Counted from the stretch's first letter, positions 32,848-42,495 are shown. The stretch: DNA of 64,000 nt from Clostridium sp. BNL1100 (GCF_000244875.1 NC_016791.1:3539001-3603000), one strand, 5' to 3'. The notes: generated from the sequence alone by a model not told the origin. Made by a program: numbers and translations.

Positions 32848-33792
32848 CTACTGTATGCGAATGCGTGGATCAATGTAGCCATAGGAAATATCGACAATAA
32901 GATTTGCTATACTCACTACGACGGCTACAATAAGAATACATGCCTGTGTTGTTGCAACATCCTTGCTAAGTACACTGGATACCAGCAACTGGCCGGTTCC
33001 TGCAATGCTAAATATAATTTCAACGGAAGTAGATCCTGAAACAACATTTCTAAAAGACATACCTGTTAATGTAACAATAGGTATCAAGGCATTTTTTAAT
33101 GCATGTCCTGAAATCACTTTGGATTCTTTAACTCCCTTTGCCCTGGCTGTCCTGATATAATCCTGACGGATAACCTCCAGCATGCTTGACCTCATTTGGC
33201 GTGTCGTACCTGCAATAGCACCAACACTCAATGCAAATAAAGGTAAAATTGTCTGTTTAACACTAGTTACAAAATTATCTGTCGGAAATGTAAAACCATA
33301 TGAGGGAAGCCATTTAAGCTGCATTGCGAAAAGTGACATACCCAGTACAGCAAGCCAGAATAAAGGCATAACCGCACCCAGATTGGCCAGTAAGGTAATA
33401 ATGGTATCGGTTAGTTTTCCTCTTTTTGTTGCTGAAAGAATTCCTAGAATTATGCCCAACGTAGTACTTATTATTATTGACAATATCCCAAAATACATGG
33501 TAATTGGCAATCTTTCTTTTATAAGGTCAATAACAGGCATCCTGTACTTATATGATTTTCCGAAATCGCCCTCTAAGATGTTTCCGCACCAATTCACATA
33601 TCGTACAAAAATCGGTTTATCAAGACCCATCTCTTTGTAAGCGATATCATACTGTTCCTGAGTGATATCACCGCCGAGCATTGCGTACACAGGATCTCCC
33701 GGCATAAGGTAAGTCAGCAGGAATGTAAATATCGAAACGATAAATATAACAATAACTGATTGTATCAGTCTTTTAATAATAAATTGAGCCAT
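32848..33792 (-). CDS. Peptide ABC transporter permease, DppB type
   Basis: A 314-residue permease with six predicted membrane segments. The N-terminal FIIKRLIQSVIVIFIVS and the PGDPVY segment are typical of DppB/OppB. The EAA loop is RTARAKGVKESKVISGHALK, and the C-terminal YIDPRIR is also typical. It is preceded by a strong hairpin at 33879-33908 in the 148-nt spacer after the binding-protein gene, which probably sets a lower expression level than the binding protein. Confidence 0.93.
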   Translation of the reverse strand: MAQFIIKRLIQSVIVIFIVSIFTFLLTYLMPGDPVYAMLGGDITQEQYDIAYKEMGLDKPIFVRYVNWCGNILEGDFGKSYKYRMPVIDLIKERLPITMYFGILSIIISTTLGIILGILSATKRGKLTDTIITLLANLGAVMPLFWLAVLGMSLFAMQLKWLPSYGFTFPTDNFVTSVKQTILPLFALSVGAIAGTTRQMRSSMLEVIRQDYIRTARAKGVKESKVISGHALKNALIPIVTLTGMSFRNVVSGSTSVEIIFSIAGTGQLLVSSVLSKDVATTQACILIVAVVVSIANLIVDISYGYIDPRIRIQ

Positions 33793-33878
33793 CCTTCAAT
33801 GTGCCCCCAATCTGCAGGTTCTTAACTAATATCACTTATTATTGAAAATAGATTAACAAGGTTTCCAAGTGTGAAGTC

Positions 33879-33908
33879 GACCGATACAGTTTCTAGCCTG
33901 CACCGGTC
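33879..33908 (-). promoter_or_regulatory. Intergenic mRNA hairpin between binding-protein and permease genes
   Basis: Minus strand: GACCGGTGCAG (33908-33898) pairs along its full 11 bp (two G-U pairs) with CTGTATCGGTC (33889-33879), with an 8-nt loop. No T run follows, so it is more likely an mRNA-stabilising or partial-attenuation element than a full terminator. Confidence 0.55.
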
Positions 33909-33940
33909 AGCCTTCATATCAATTTCAGAAAAAAATCAGA

Positions 33941-35545
33941 TTATTTTTCCAATTTGACAAGCTCAGGTGTCCAGTGAGAGATATGATAATATCCTAAATG
34001 ACTGTCCTTAACCTTATCAGTTGCATAAACCTGACTGCTAATTGAAGCAAATGGGATAAGCAGGCAGTAATCATCGATTACTTTCTTTGACAACTCTTTG
34101 CTTATTGCCACTTTTTCATCAAATGTTTTTGCTGCTACTGCAGAATCAATTAATTTCTTTATATCTTCAGGATGGATAACTCCACCAACACATCGAACGC
34201 CTTCATCTGTCAAAGTTCTGGCATATACCGGTGCAATATCTGCTTCTCCTCTACCGGCCCAACGTAAAATGCCGTCCCATGTTCCTTTGATTCCAGTCAT
34301 CTCATTCTCTTTTGCTGATTCAATAGGTACAATTTCCATCTTAATACCAACTTCTGCAAGATATGCCTGAGTGACTTCCATTAATTTAACATCACCGGAA
34401 TTTACATAACCTTTGCAAGTAAAGCCATTTGGGTAGCCAGCTTCTGCAAGTAATTGCTTTGCTTTTACCACATCATAAGGATATCCGACAGTAGCCTCGT
34501 TATAAGACCATGATCCCGGAGGCGTCCATTGATTTGAGTATGCCCATCCAAGCTTTTTATTCATTCCAACAATGGCTTCCTTATCAATGGCATGGGCGAT
34601 TGCCTGTCTCACCTTTAATTTATGGAAAGGTAGTGACGGGTCATTGCTGGTAGGCATAAGACCATTCATAATAGTTCCGCTTGTAAGAGGACGACTGATA
34701 GGAGCACGGCCGTCAACTTCCATTGCATCACTTACAGTGCCGTCAACAGTTGCAATTACATCAATTTCTCCTGCTCTCATTGCAGAAACAATGGTTGTAG
34801 TATCGGGCATGAATACAACTTCAATGCCATCAAGATAGGGTTGTCCCTTAACACGGTAGTCTTTATTTTTTTCAAAAACAATCCTGGCATCACGTTCCCA
34901 TTTAACAAACTTAAATGGTCCTGTACCAACTGGGTTTGCAATTGCTGCATCTTTTCCATTGGCTTTAAAGTAAGTTGGTGAAATAATTCTTCCTGCTGTA
35001 AACAAGGCAGCATCTGCAATGGAATTATTCCATTTTGAAAGATGAAGCACCAATGTCAGTGGATCTTTAACCTCGATGCTTGCAACATCATTGATTTCGC
35101 TACGTCCTGATGCCTTAAATTCTTCAAAGTTCCATTTTACCGCTTCCGCATCGCATACCGTACCGTCGTGGAACTTAACATCCTTACGCAAGTTAATGGT
35201 CAATGTCAATGCATCGGCATCCATTTTAAAACCATCTGCCAAATATGGAACAAGAACACCTGAATCATCATATCTCCCCAAAGTTTCCAAAGCCGCATCC
35301 ATTACTTGGTTTTCATAGTATGTCGTACTTCCTGCCGGATACCCTATACAATTGAATTTATCACCATATGCTATCCGTAAAACTCCACCCTGCTTATCAC
35401 TTGCCGTTTCGTTACCTGATGCTTTAGCAGACTCATTAGCTGTATTCGTTGTGTCAGCCGGACTTCCGGAGCCTGAACACGCTACACTCACCAATAAAAG
35501 TGATGTAATTACTAACAAGCTAATTACTTTCATAAACTTTTTCAT
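33941..35545 (-). CDS. Extracellular peptide-binding lipoprotein (SBP family 5)
   Basis: A 534-residue solute-binding protein. The N-terminal MKKFMKVISLLVITSLLLVS with lipobox VAC gives lipidated Cys23. A Thr/Ser/Ala-rich linker leads to the family-5 core: an LADGFKMDADALTLTINLRK block, VKFHDGT, and a late IDKEAIVGMNKK block. It would capture an oligopeptide or nickel-type ligand for the permease pair. I chose ATG 35543-35545, 10 nt after GAGGAGG, over an upstream in-frame Met. It is the second gene of the operon, 73 nt after the hydrolase gene. The ligand cannot be deduced. Confidence 0.93.
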   Translation of the reverse strand: MKKFMKVISLLVITSLLLVSVACSGSGSPADTTNTANESAKASGNETASDKQGGVLRIAYGDKFNCIGYPAGSTTYYENQVMDAALETLGRYDDSGVLVPYLADGFKMDADALTLTINLRKDVKFHDGTVCDAEAVKWNFEEFKASGRSEINDVASIEVKDPLTLVLHLSKWNNSIADAALFTAGRIISPTYFKANGKDAAIANPVGTGPFKFVKWERDARIVFEKNKDYRVKGQPYLDGIEVVFMPDTTTIVSAMRAGEIDVIATVDGTVSDAMEVDGRAPISRPLTSGTIMNGLMPTSNDPSLPFHKLKVRQAIAHAIDKEAIVGMNKKLGWAYSNQWTPPGSWSYNEATVGYPYDVVKAKQLLAEAGYPNGFTCKGYVNSGDVKLMEVTQAYLAEVGIKMEIVPIESAKENEMTGIKGTWDGILRWAGRGEADIAPVYARTLTDEGVRCVGGVIHPEDIKKLIDSAVAAKTFDEKVAISKELSKKVIDDYCLLIPFASISSQVYATDKVKDSHLGYYHISHWTPELVKLEK

Positions 35546-35618
35546 ACTCGATTTTCCTCCTCTGGAATTATTTGAGTAATTGGTAAACATAACATCCTTC
35601 TTAATTTAATATGTAAAT

Positions 35619-36461
35619 CTAGAATAACTCTGAAGCAAATAAGGTTATTTCACGCCTCACATCATCACGGCAATCATAATGGACATCGTGACCGGCATTA
35701 TTGAAAATTATGCATTTTGAATTTTTGATTACTTTTACCGGCCATAAAATATCTGTTACCGGCACCATTTTATCCATATAAGCGTTAATCATCAAAACAG
35801 GTATCTGAATTTTGGATAGCTCCTGATAAACTTCCTCATCTGTTTTCAGGTATGAAAGCGGTTTTCTGGGGTTAACACGGACTTCTTCAACTGTCCTTTC
35901 AAGTTCCCATTCATATCCCTTTTCGGCTTTCCTTTCAAATTCTGCCTTCAATTCCGGATTATCAGAAAATTTCTCCGCAAAGGCAAGAAAATACTCTCTT
36001 GTTGACTCAGCGCGCTTTAGGGTTGCTTCGGGATCATCTGCTGACATAATAGTTTTAAGTCTTCCCGGAGAAGTCTCCCCGCCTTTTCTGGAATGAGGTC
36101 CCCCCACCAAAGCTGCAAAACCAACCAGAACTTCCGGATGCCTCAGCGAAAGATGCCAGCCTATACCTGCACCATGGGACTGTCCGGTATAAAGGAACTT
36201 TTGTATTCCCTTGCTTTTCGCAAATTCATACACGTCATCTGCCCAGGTATTATACCACTCACCGCCCAAATCCTCGGAAACATGCGTTGACTTTCCATAA
36301 CCTCTGATTTGAATGGTAAAAACATGGAAGCCTTCATCAGCCAGATCCATTGGCCATCCTATTTCATCAGAATCAAAACCCATTTGGGAAGACAAAATAT
36401 ATTTATCTCCCGAACCATATTCGTTGTAGTAGAGAGTTGCACCATTGACCGTTTGATACAT
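35619..36461 (-). CDS. Alpha/beta hydrolase, first gene of the peptide-transport operon
   Basis: A 280-residue alpha/beta-hydrolase-fold protein. The nucleophile elbow is GQSHG with Ser95. The oxyanion-region RGYGKS precedes it. The probable acid lies in MINAYMDKMVP and the catalytic His in FNNAGHDVHYD near the C-terminus. There is no signal peptide, so it acts in the cytoplasm. Being first in an operon with an oligopeptide importer and a CapA-type enzyme, it probably hydrolyses the imported compound or a derivative. The ATG follows AGGAGTGTGAAAAA. Confidence 0.88.
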   Translation of the reverse strand: MYQTVNGATLYYNEYGSGDKYILSSQMGFDSDEIGWPMDLADEGFHVFTIQIRGYGKSTHVSEDLGGEWYNTWADDVYEFAKSKGIQKFLYTGQSHGAGIGWHLSLRHPEVLVGFAALVGGPHSRKGGETSPGRLKTIMSADDPEATLKRAESTREYFLAFAEKFSDNPELKAEFERKAEKGYEWELERTVEEVRVNPRKPLSYLKTDEEVYQELSKIQIPVLMINAYMDKMVPVTDILWPVKVIKNSKCIIFNNAGHDVHYDCRDDVRREITLFASELF

Positions 36462-36584
36462 TTTTTCACACTCCTGAATGTCCTTTGTTTTTAATTAGTA
36501 GCATTTTTTACTTTTAACAATAGAACTACCGCCAGTTTTATTCCATATTGACATTCGTCCGGCGCCATATTGTACAAATGAAAT

Positions 36585-36613
36585 AGAATAAATTTGCTAT
36601 AGCGGTTTAGCAA
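36585..36613 (-). promoter_or_regulatory. Candidate promoter and proximal LacI-type operator of the peptide-transport operon
   Basis: The operator TTGCTATAGCGGTTTAGCAA (36594-36613, plus-strand reading) is a palindrome with 8 of 10 paired positions matching around a central CG, as LacI-family sites usually are. On the minus strand TTGCTA (36613-36608), a 17-nt spacer and TATTCT (36590-36585) form a plausible promoter, so the operator covers the -35 and spacer. The 353-nt gap 36462-36814 holds this, the distal operator and no gene. Confidence 0.6.
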
Positions 36614-36635
36614 TTAGCAAAACTATTTGTATGTT

Positions 36636-36655
36636 TTGCTTAATCGGTTTAGCTA
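36636..36655. promoter_or_regulatory. Distal LacI-type operator
   Basis: TTGCTTAATCGGTTTAGCTA matches the proximal operator at 16 of 20 positions, with an identical GGTTTAGC right half. The centre-to-centre distance is 42 bp, four helical turns, so both sites face the same side of DNA, suitable for cooperative binding. Confidence 0.55.
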
Positions 36656-36814
36656 GATTGTAACATAAATAGTTTGTTATGTAAATATATATTGCAGGAA
36701 ATTTTGTTATAGCTTAATGTGAAATTGGCTGATATATTTTTGAAAACAAATAATCAGATAGAAATTTATATGTGGGTATATCTCCTTCTAACGCACACCA
36801 GCAAGTTGGTACGT

Positions 36815-37198
36815 TTATAAAGTTATTTCAATTTGATTTCCTTCAAATCCAATAATACAACTTTCGTAATAACCATCGCCTGTCATTCTTGGTTCACTAG
36901 CAACCTCAAATCCATCATTTTTTAATCTGTTAGTCAAGCTATCAACCGTTTCCTTACTCCCAACACTAATGGCAATATGAATATAACCGGTCCGGCTCAA
37001 GTATTTGTCGTTATCAGACATATTGGGTTTATTCATTATTTCCAGCTGTGCCCCATCGTCAAAGGACAAGAAGTATGACCTAAAATCCGTTTTCTTGTTA
37101 TGGTATCCTTGGTTTGATTTAGCATTGAAATATTTAATGAAAAAATCCTTTGCATTTTCTAAATCATTTACATATAATGCAACATGTTCAATTTTCAT
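36815..37198 (-). CDS. VOC-family (glyoxalase/dioxygenase-fold) protein
   Basis: A 127-residue single VOC-fold protein: an N-terminal MKIEHVALYVNDLENAKDFF, a middle HIAISVGSKETVDSL, and a C-terminal DGYYESCIIGFEGNQIEITL. His5, His74 and the C-terminal Glu are placed where the family binds metal. Length is typical. Substrate unknown; it could be a lyase, a resistance protein or a binding protein. It is flanked by the hairpin at 37284-37329 and stands alone. Confidence 0.88.
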   Translation of the reverse strand: MKIEHVALYVNDLENAKDFFIKYFNAKSNQGYHNKKTDFRSYFLSFDDGAQLEIMNKPNMSDNDKYLSRTGYIHIAISVGSKETVDSLTNRLKNDGFEVASEPRMTGDGYYESCIIGFEGNQIEITL

Positions 37199-37283
37199 AT
37201 GAATTCTCCAAAATTTAAAATTTATGAGCTAAGTATCTCAACTATATCAAAATATTATCCTATTATTTGTAAATAGTAAAGAA

Positions 37284-37329
37284 GGGGTTGTGGCAAAACA
37301 GAAAAAGCTTTCTGTTCTACAACACCCCC
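37284..37329 (-). terminator. Long hairpin downstream of the dockerin gene
   Basis: GGGGTTGTGGCAAAACAGAAA (about 37284-37304, plus) pairs with the complementary stretch ending CAACACCCC at 37328. It lies 27 nt past the dockerin gene stop. The T run on the minus strand is weak, so termination efficiency is uncertain. Confidence 0.55.
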
Positions 37330-37355
37330 TTGGATATTAACGTTTTGGTAATTTA

Positions 37356-40211
37356 TTACATACCGTTTAACAAGTTTTTCTTCAGCAGTGCCAAATCAAT
37401 TGCATCAATTACACTATCGTTATTCAGGTCACCTGTTTTAAGGTCGTCTTCTACAGGGAAATCATTGATTAAACCGAGTAGGTACTTTTTCATCATGGCA
37501 TAGTCAGTTGAATCAACGCTGCCATCCCCATTGACATCTCCTGTAAGTACAGGGGGTATACCTCCGCCTGTAAACTGAAACCAGTTAAGGTTGAACATGT
37601 ATCCGCTGCCTCCGGTGAATTTAAGGTACAAATTGTGTATACCGCTGGCTCCGCTGACATTGCATGTTACGTCTGCCCAGGTCTGCCATCCTCCTGTGGA
37701 CGTCACCGGACAAGTTCCTACTAAAGGCCCTGTAATACTGTCCAGCCTGATTTCAATATTTCCTCCGCTGGCACCACTGGCTACTCTGGCCTTAAAACCC
37801 GTAACTCCGTTTTTGAAATCAAAATTCTTGTAAACCGTATAATCTCCATTTTCAATATATCCTACGTCCTGTCCACCTTCGCTGCAGTTTTCAGTTTGAA
37901 TTCCTGATTGTGAGGAGAAACTCTCAGCTTCAATTTGTGAAGCCGAACCGTTCACTCTCAGCAATGCATCCGATTCACCTACCTTCACACCTGACGAGTT
38001 TACTACAAATAATTTGTACGTCCCAGCCGTTTCAGGTGTTACAATTGATGTAGCAGTTCCTGCCGCCTTGGTCATAGTTGGCCCTACAACAAAATTTGTT
38101 GTCCCGGCGGGAGCAAACCATACTGTATTTGCTGCATTTCCGCTACTTCTTATGTTTAAATCAGCTCCACATTTTGTTGCACAGCTTGCAGGGAATACAT
38201 AATCCTGAACCGGGAACAGATTACTTGGCAGAATGCTTCTGTATGCTTCCTGAACTCCAGCGTTCAAAGCTATATTGTACTGTGCCAAAGGCCACACATT
38301 ATCCGGAACTGCAATTGGCATATCAATTGTACTGCTTGGTGGGTTTTTACCCATTTTATTAACCGTTGCATAGGTTCTTTGTATTGTTAAGTCGTGTTTT
38401 TGTCCGTAATCTTCACAATTGATTGTGTACGTTACCCCCGGACTAATATCAAGTACATTATCATTTTCAGTTATATATGCGCTTCCTTCGTCGTTATGTA
38501 AACCATAAGTTGGTCCTGTTGAATTATCAGGAATTCCCTTGACATAATTCTCATTAATAGTAGTATAAGGCATTTGCCCTATTGTATATATTGCTCCGCT
38601 GTCATGCAGCCTGTTTAATGCGTTATATACACGGTTATTATTTATTACGTTGTCCTTACAGGTATTTGAGTCAAGGAAATTACACCAGCCCCACCCAAGT
38701 GTTATACCGTTATAGCCTGTGGTGTGAACTGTGTTATACGTTACCTTGAGCTTGTTTACAAAGAATGCAGTAACACCGGCACATCCCCCGAATCCGGGAG
38801 CAGTGCTGCAATCCCACAGCATATTATTGTTGATTACAACATTGGTACAAATACCTTCTACACCCGGTGCGTACTTCTGGTGTTCTCCGCCGTCTCCCAA
38901 GTACACATGCTGTGGATGACCTACCGTAATACCGCTTGATGTGATGTCATAAATATAGTTACCAATCAGATTTGAATTTACAACATCGTTTACCATGGTA
39001 ATTCCGTCGGCAGCACTGTGCTTTATTATATTGCCTGTAAAATTAATTGAATCACTGCTGCTTACGTTTATCATACCCGGATATGTATCCAGAAGAGTGT
39101 ATTTTGTGTCATGCCAATTACCATTATAATAAGCTATAAATCCGTCTGCACTCTGGCAAGTTGTTCTGCCGTAAGAGTCTCCGACTTTAATAAGGTTCCA
39201 GTCCGTATTTGCAAAGGTAATGCCCTGGAAAGTTATATTCTTGACTCTGTTTGTATTTGACTTCCCTGAGATGTCTATGAGCTTCTCTAAAACAGGAGCC
39301 TCAACATCGGCAGTTGCCATGTCCTCACCTGAGCGCGGATAATAATACAGAGTTTTTGTAGTCTTGTTAAAATAAAATTGTCCCGGTGAATTTAAAAACT
39401 CAAATGCATTGTAAATTGTATGGGTACTGGTAGTGGTGAAAGCTGCACCCCAACCGGGCAATTGCGCTATTGCTCCATATGGCTGCTGCAAAAGCAGTAT
39501 TCTGGAAGTACCGGACGTAATAACATCCCTTGTACAAACAATATTTTCGTTCCAAGTGGAACCGTTTACTATTTCAAGGTCATCCTTATTGCTTGTAATT
39601 TCCGGTACATCGGACGCATTATACTTAACTCCGTCACTATTGCTGCCGCTTGTCCAAGCCCAGCTGGCCTGTCCCTTTGTAACAGTATAAGTTCCATATC
39701 CGCCCTGACCTTTTACTGTTTTTTTGGTCATCTGGGCTCTCTTATCATTTACAAAAAGGTATCTTAATTTAGTATTTCTGTTTAAGGTAGCCTTATATAT
39801 ATTGCCATTATATTGAGTCCACCCTGTAACCTTTGTTGCACCGTTTAAAACAGGTATTTCACCCTGATATGCCTGATAAAATATCCTGAATCCGTTTGTC
39901 CCTGAATCTTCCGGCCCAAAAGTAATTGTATTGGTTAAACGATAGTCTCCTCCTCTTAAATAAACATAAATGTCACCGGTCATATTTTGGTTTATAGTAC
40001 GTACAACATCCCTGGCCTTTGTGATTGTCTGAAAGGGTGCATCAATGGTTCCGGGATTACTGTCACTTCCCGTAGGGGATACGAAATAGACCGTCTGGGT
40101 TGCCGCAGAAACAACCATTGGGGAAACTGTAAAAGTTAAGATACTGCATAAGACAATTACAATAGAAAGAGTTAATGATATAAACCTTTTTGTCGCCTTA
40201 TTTTTTAGCAT
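37356..40211 (-). CDS. Secreted cellulosomal protein: right-handed beta-helix, CBM6 and type I dockerin
   Basis: A 951-residue exported protein. Residues 1-36 are a signal peptide (SLTLSIVIVLCSILTFTVSP then SAATQT). The catalytic-type region (about 40-650) starts with SPTGSDSNPGTIDAPFQTI and contains many N-x-x-I/V rungs of a right-handed parallel beta-helix, as in polysaccharide lyases and beta-helix glycosidases. A CBM6-like module (about 757-883) begins QIEAESFSSQ and ends NLNWFQF. The dockerin (889-951) has two calcium loops, DVNGDGSVDSTD and DLNNDSVIDAID, so it should bind a scaffoldin cohesin. Specificity is unknown; hemicellulose or pectin is likely. Promoter with operator at 40419-40448. 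Confidence 0.93.
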   Translation of the reverse strand: MLKNKATKRFISLTLSIVIVLCSILTFTVSPMVVSAATQTVYFVSPTGSDSNPGTIDAPFQTITKARDVVRTINQNMTGDIYVYLRGGDYRLTNTITFGPEDSGTNGFRIFYQAYQGEIPVLNGATKVTGWTQYNGNIYKATLNRNTKLRYLFVNDKRAQMTKKTVKGQGGYGTYTVTKGQASWAWTSGSNSDGVKYNASDVPEITSNKDDLEIVNGSTWNENIVCTRDVITSGTSRILLLQQPYGAIAQLPGWGAAFTTTSTHTIYNAFEFLNSPGQFYFNKTTKTLYYYPRSGEDMATADVEAPVLEKLIDISGKSNTNRVKNITFQGITFANTDWNLIKVGDSYGRTTCQSADGFIAYYNGNWHDTKYTLLDTYPGMINVSSSDSINFTGNIIKHSAADGITMVNDVVNSNLIGNYIYDITSSGITVGHPQHVYLGDGGEHQKYAPGVEGICTNVVINNNMLWDCSTAPGFGGCAGVTAFFVNKLKVTYNTVHTTGYNGITLGWGWCNFLDSNTCKDNVINNNRVYNALNRLHDSGAIYTIGQMPYTTINENYVKGIPDNSTGPTYGLHNDEGSAYITENDNVLDISPGVTYTINCEDYGQKHDLTIQRTYATVNKMGKNPPSSTIDMPIAVPDNVWPLAQYNIALNAGVQEAYRSILPSNLFPVQDYVFPASCATKCGADLNIRSSGNAANTVWFAPAGTTNFVVGPTMTKAAGTATSIVTPETAGTYKLFVVNSSGVKVGESDALLRVNGSASQIEAESFSSQSGIQTENCSEGGQDVGYIENGDYTVYKNFDFKNGVTGFKARVASGASGGNIEIRLDSITGPLVGTCPVTSTGGWQTWADVTCNVSGASGIHNLYLKFTGGSGYMFNLNWFQFTGGGIPPVLTGDVNGDGSVDSTDYAMMKKYLLGLINDFPVEDDLKTGDLNNDSVIDAIDLALLKKNLLNGM

Positions 40212-40418
40212 ACTTTTCCTCCTTATTTTAATTTACATTAAGATAGTTTTGAAATAATGTACAACAGAAATTATAAAAAAACCTATGATAATCCATACCC
40301 TGACCTGACACTTGTACGGGGAGTTCTTCCAAATTACATATATGTACCGATTATCTATAGGCCAAATGTAAAGAATAGGAGTAAAATGAAAAGAGAATGA
40401 TTAGTAAATCTGTTTTTC

Positions 40419-40448
40419 ATTATAGAATGTAAACCGTTTCCAAATCAA
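40419..40448 (-). promoter_or_regulatory. Promoter of the dockerin gene with an operator inside the spacer
   Basis: Minus strand: TTGATT (40448-40443), 18-nt spacer, TATAAT (40424-40419). The spacer contains TGGAAACGGTTTACA, an odd-centred palindrome with 6 of 7 arm positions matching, of LacI/CcpA-family style, although it is one base longer than the standard cre consensus. The 5' leader would be about 200 nt. The 435-nt gap 40212-40646 also contains a TACATATATGTA palindrome near 40336 and the terminator at 40583-40631; no gene is seen. Confidence 0.6.
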
Positions 40449-40582
40449 TATAAATCCTTTTGACATTGGTATATTAATTTTAATAATTATTTATGATAGG
40501 ACGAAAAAATATATAAATTGTATTATTTCAAAAATATTTTGTTCACTTTTTTTAAATTTTGTTAATTTTTTTATACAAGCTA

Positions 40583-40631
40583 AAAAAGGCATCTCAAGGA
40601 TTCTGAAGGAACATCCTTGAAATGCCTTTTA
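40583..40631 (-). terminator. Terminator downstream of the AIM24-like gene
   Basis: AAAAGGCAT and CAAGGAT (plus, from 40584) pair with ATCCTTG and ATGCCTTTT ending at 40630. Minus-strand transcription out of 40647 meets the hairpin and then a T run (40587-40582). The symmetry allows it to work in both directions. Confidence 0.8.
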
Positions 40632-40646
40632 TTTTATGTTTAAAGC

Positions 40647-41417
40647 TTAAAACTTATTATCTCCTCCAAAAAGACCTCCAAGAATTCCCCCTCCAATGCC
40701 TGCAATACCTGACTGTTGGTCATGATGGCGTGCTCCTGCGGATGAAAGTCTGTCTGATAATCTGGCAAGAGGTAGACTTTGCAGGAATACAATGCCGGGG
40801 CCTGTCAGCTTTGCAAGGAATAATCCCTCTCCGCCGAAAAGTGCATTTTTAAAGCCTCCAACAGATTGGATATCATAGTCTACACTTGGTGAAAAAGCCA
40901 CCAGACATCCTGTGTCAACTCTCAGAGTTTCGCCGGGAAGAAGGTTTTTCTGAATAATCGTTCCCCCTGAATGGACGAATGCCATTCCGTCGCCAATCAA
41001 CCTTTGAAGAATAAAACCTTCTCCACCAAAGAAGCCTGCTCCAAGCTTTCTGGTAAAAGCTATCTCAATGTCCACTCCGCTTGCAGCACACAAGAAGGAG
41101 TCTTTTTGACACAGAAAATTGCCCCCCAGCTTTGTTAAATCCAATGGGATTATCTTACCGGGATAAGGTGCTGAAAATGCAACGTGCTGCTTTGATGCAC
41201 CCGCATTATAAAAAGTAGTGATAAAAAAGCTTTCTCCCGTAAGCATTCTCTTGAATCCCTTAAAAGCTCCGCCATCTGTGGATGTCTGCATCATAATTCC
41301 ATCTTCCATATACATCATTGCACCGGCTTCAGCCCTAACACCTTCTGATGGGTCCAATTCTATCTCCACTATCTGCATATCGTCCCCATAAATTTTATAA
41401 TCAATAACGTCTGCCAT
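40647..41417 (-). CDS. AIM24/TIGR00266-family protein
   Basis: A 256-residue beta-rich protein of the AIM24 (DUF124, TIGR00266) family. The start [20 protein letters not shown] and [17 protein letters not shown] are characteristic, as are repeated GG-x-GF/GG-x-GLF turns and a Gly-rich C-terminus ([14 protein letters not shown]). The function of bacterial members is poorly known. A cytoplasmic or membrane-associated location is likely since no signal peptide is seen. The gene is monocistronic, with a terminator directly downstream. Confidence 0.9.
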   Translation of the reverse strand: MADVIDYKIYGDDMQIVEIELDPSEGVRAEAGAMMYMEDGIMMQTSTDGGAFKGFKRMLTGESFFITTFYNAGASKQHVAFSAPYPGKIIPLDLTKLGGNFLCQKDSFLCAASGVDIEIAFTRKLGAGFFGGEGFILQRLIGDGMAFVHSGGTIIQKNLLPGETLRVDTGCLVAFSPSVDYDIQSVGGFKNALFGGEGLFLAKLTGPGIVFLQSLPLARLSDRLSSAGARHHDQQSGIAGIGGGILGGLFGGDNKF

Positions 41418-41478
41418 ATTAACCTCCTAAAATTTTTATTACTTATTTAGATACAATATAATACGTTTTAAATATATA

Positions 41479-42495
41479 TTAGTCTGCTCTTTTTACCCAC
41501 TGTGAGTATGGAACTGAATATTTAGCCGCCAGTAGTATTGCCTCCGTCATGCTTATCTCACTGGCGATTCCCTTCCCGGCAATATCATAAGCTGTTCCAT
41601 GGTCAACGGATGTTCGCAGGAACGGAAGTCCTAAGGTAATTGCTATTGTTCTTTCAAAGTCCAATGTTTTTGTAGCTATGTGTCCCTGATCGTGATATAG
41701 GGACAATACCGAATTATATCTGCCTGTTAGTGCAAGATGGAACACAGAGTCCGGGCCTACAGGGCCTTCCACGTTAAACCCGCGCCTTTTCGCCTCCTGA
41801 ATTGCAGGAGTAATGTTTTCCGATTCTTCTAATCCGAAGAGACCATTGTCGCCGCTGTGGGGATTTAATCCGGCTACAGCCATTGTCCCCTCTTTTATTC
41901 CAAGGCTTTGCAAGGCTTGTGTGCATCTTTCGACGTAATCCAGTAATCTGTCCTTGGTCACCATATCACAAGCCTTCCTCAGAGATACATGGCGGGTAAG
42001 AAAAAATACTCTCATTCCCCTGACTTCAAACATAGTAAGGGGGTCTTTGGTGTCTGTCAGTCCGGCAAGTATTTCCGTATGCCCGATAAATTCTATTCCG
42101 GCCGCTTTTAGTGAAGGCTTGTTTATAGGGGTTGTTGCTATTGCAGAAAGTTTTCCTTCCATAGCAAGCTCCACACTCTTTTTTATATACTCGAAGGAAG
42201 CCCGGCCATTTTCTGCCTGAACCTTTCCGTACTCCAGACAATCAGGATTTATTATTTTTAAATCCACTACGTTTATAGTTCTTTTGTCTAAATCTATCCT
42301 ATCAATACCTTCTGCTTTATTAACATTGGTTTGTATGCCGCATATCCGGGCTGCCTTTTCAATAACTCCGGCATCACCTATTACCAAAGGATTACATACT
42401 TTGTAAATCTCATCATTAGCCAGTGCTTTTACTATTATCTCGGAACCTATTCCTGCGGGATCTCCCATGGGAATCCCGATTATGGGTTTAAGCAT
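41479..42495 (-). CDS. pdxA: 4-hydroxythreonine-4-phosphate dehydrogenase family (PdxA)
   Basis: A 338-residue PdxA-type enzyme, which oxidises 4-phosphohydroxy-threonine in pyridoxal phosphate synthesis. Visible are [14 protein letters not shown] at the N-terminus, [12 protein letters not shown] with FIGHTE (first metal His), [13 protein letters not shown] (second His) and [10 protein letters not shown] (third His). ATG 42493-42495 follows GGAGGGGATAAA; longer upstream frames run through the intergenic region. No other B6 genes are nearby, and clostridial PdxA homologues may also serve other phospho-hydroxy acids, so the pathway is not certain. Confidence 0.9.
   Translation of the reverse strand: MLKPIIGIPMGDPAGIGSEIIVKALANDEIYKVCNPLVIGDAGVIEKAARICGIQTNVNKAEGIDRIDLDKRTINVVDLKIINPDCLEYGKVQAENGRASFEYIKKSVELAMEGKLSAIATTPINKPSLKAAGIEFIGHTEILAGLTDTKDPLTMFEVRGMRVFFLTRHVSLRKACDMVTKDRLLDYVERCTQALQSLGIKEGTMAVAGLNPHSGDNGLFGLEESENITPAIQEAKRRGFNVEGPVGPDSVFHLALTGRYNSVLSLYHDQGHIATKTLDFERTIAITLGLPFLRTSVDHGTAYDIAGKGIASEISMTEAILLAAKYSVPYSQWVKRAD

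Noticed and set aside
36789-36814. AACG/CGTT hairpin after the VOC gene as a terminator
   Set aside because: The stem is interrupted and no T run follows on the minus strand.
40330-40350. TACATATATGTA palindrome in the dockerin gene leader as a regulator site
   Set aside because: It is AT-rich and downstream of the predicted start point; such short palindromes are expected by chance in this base composition.
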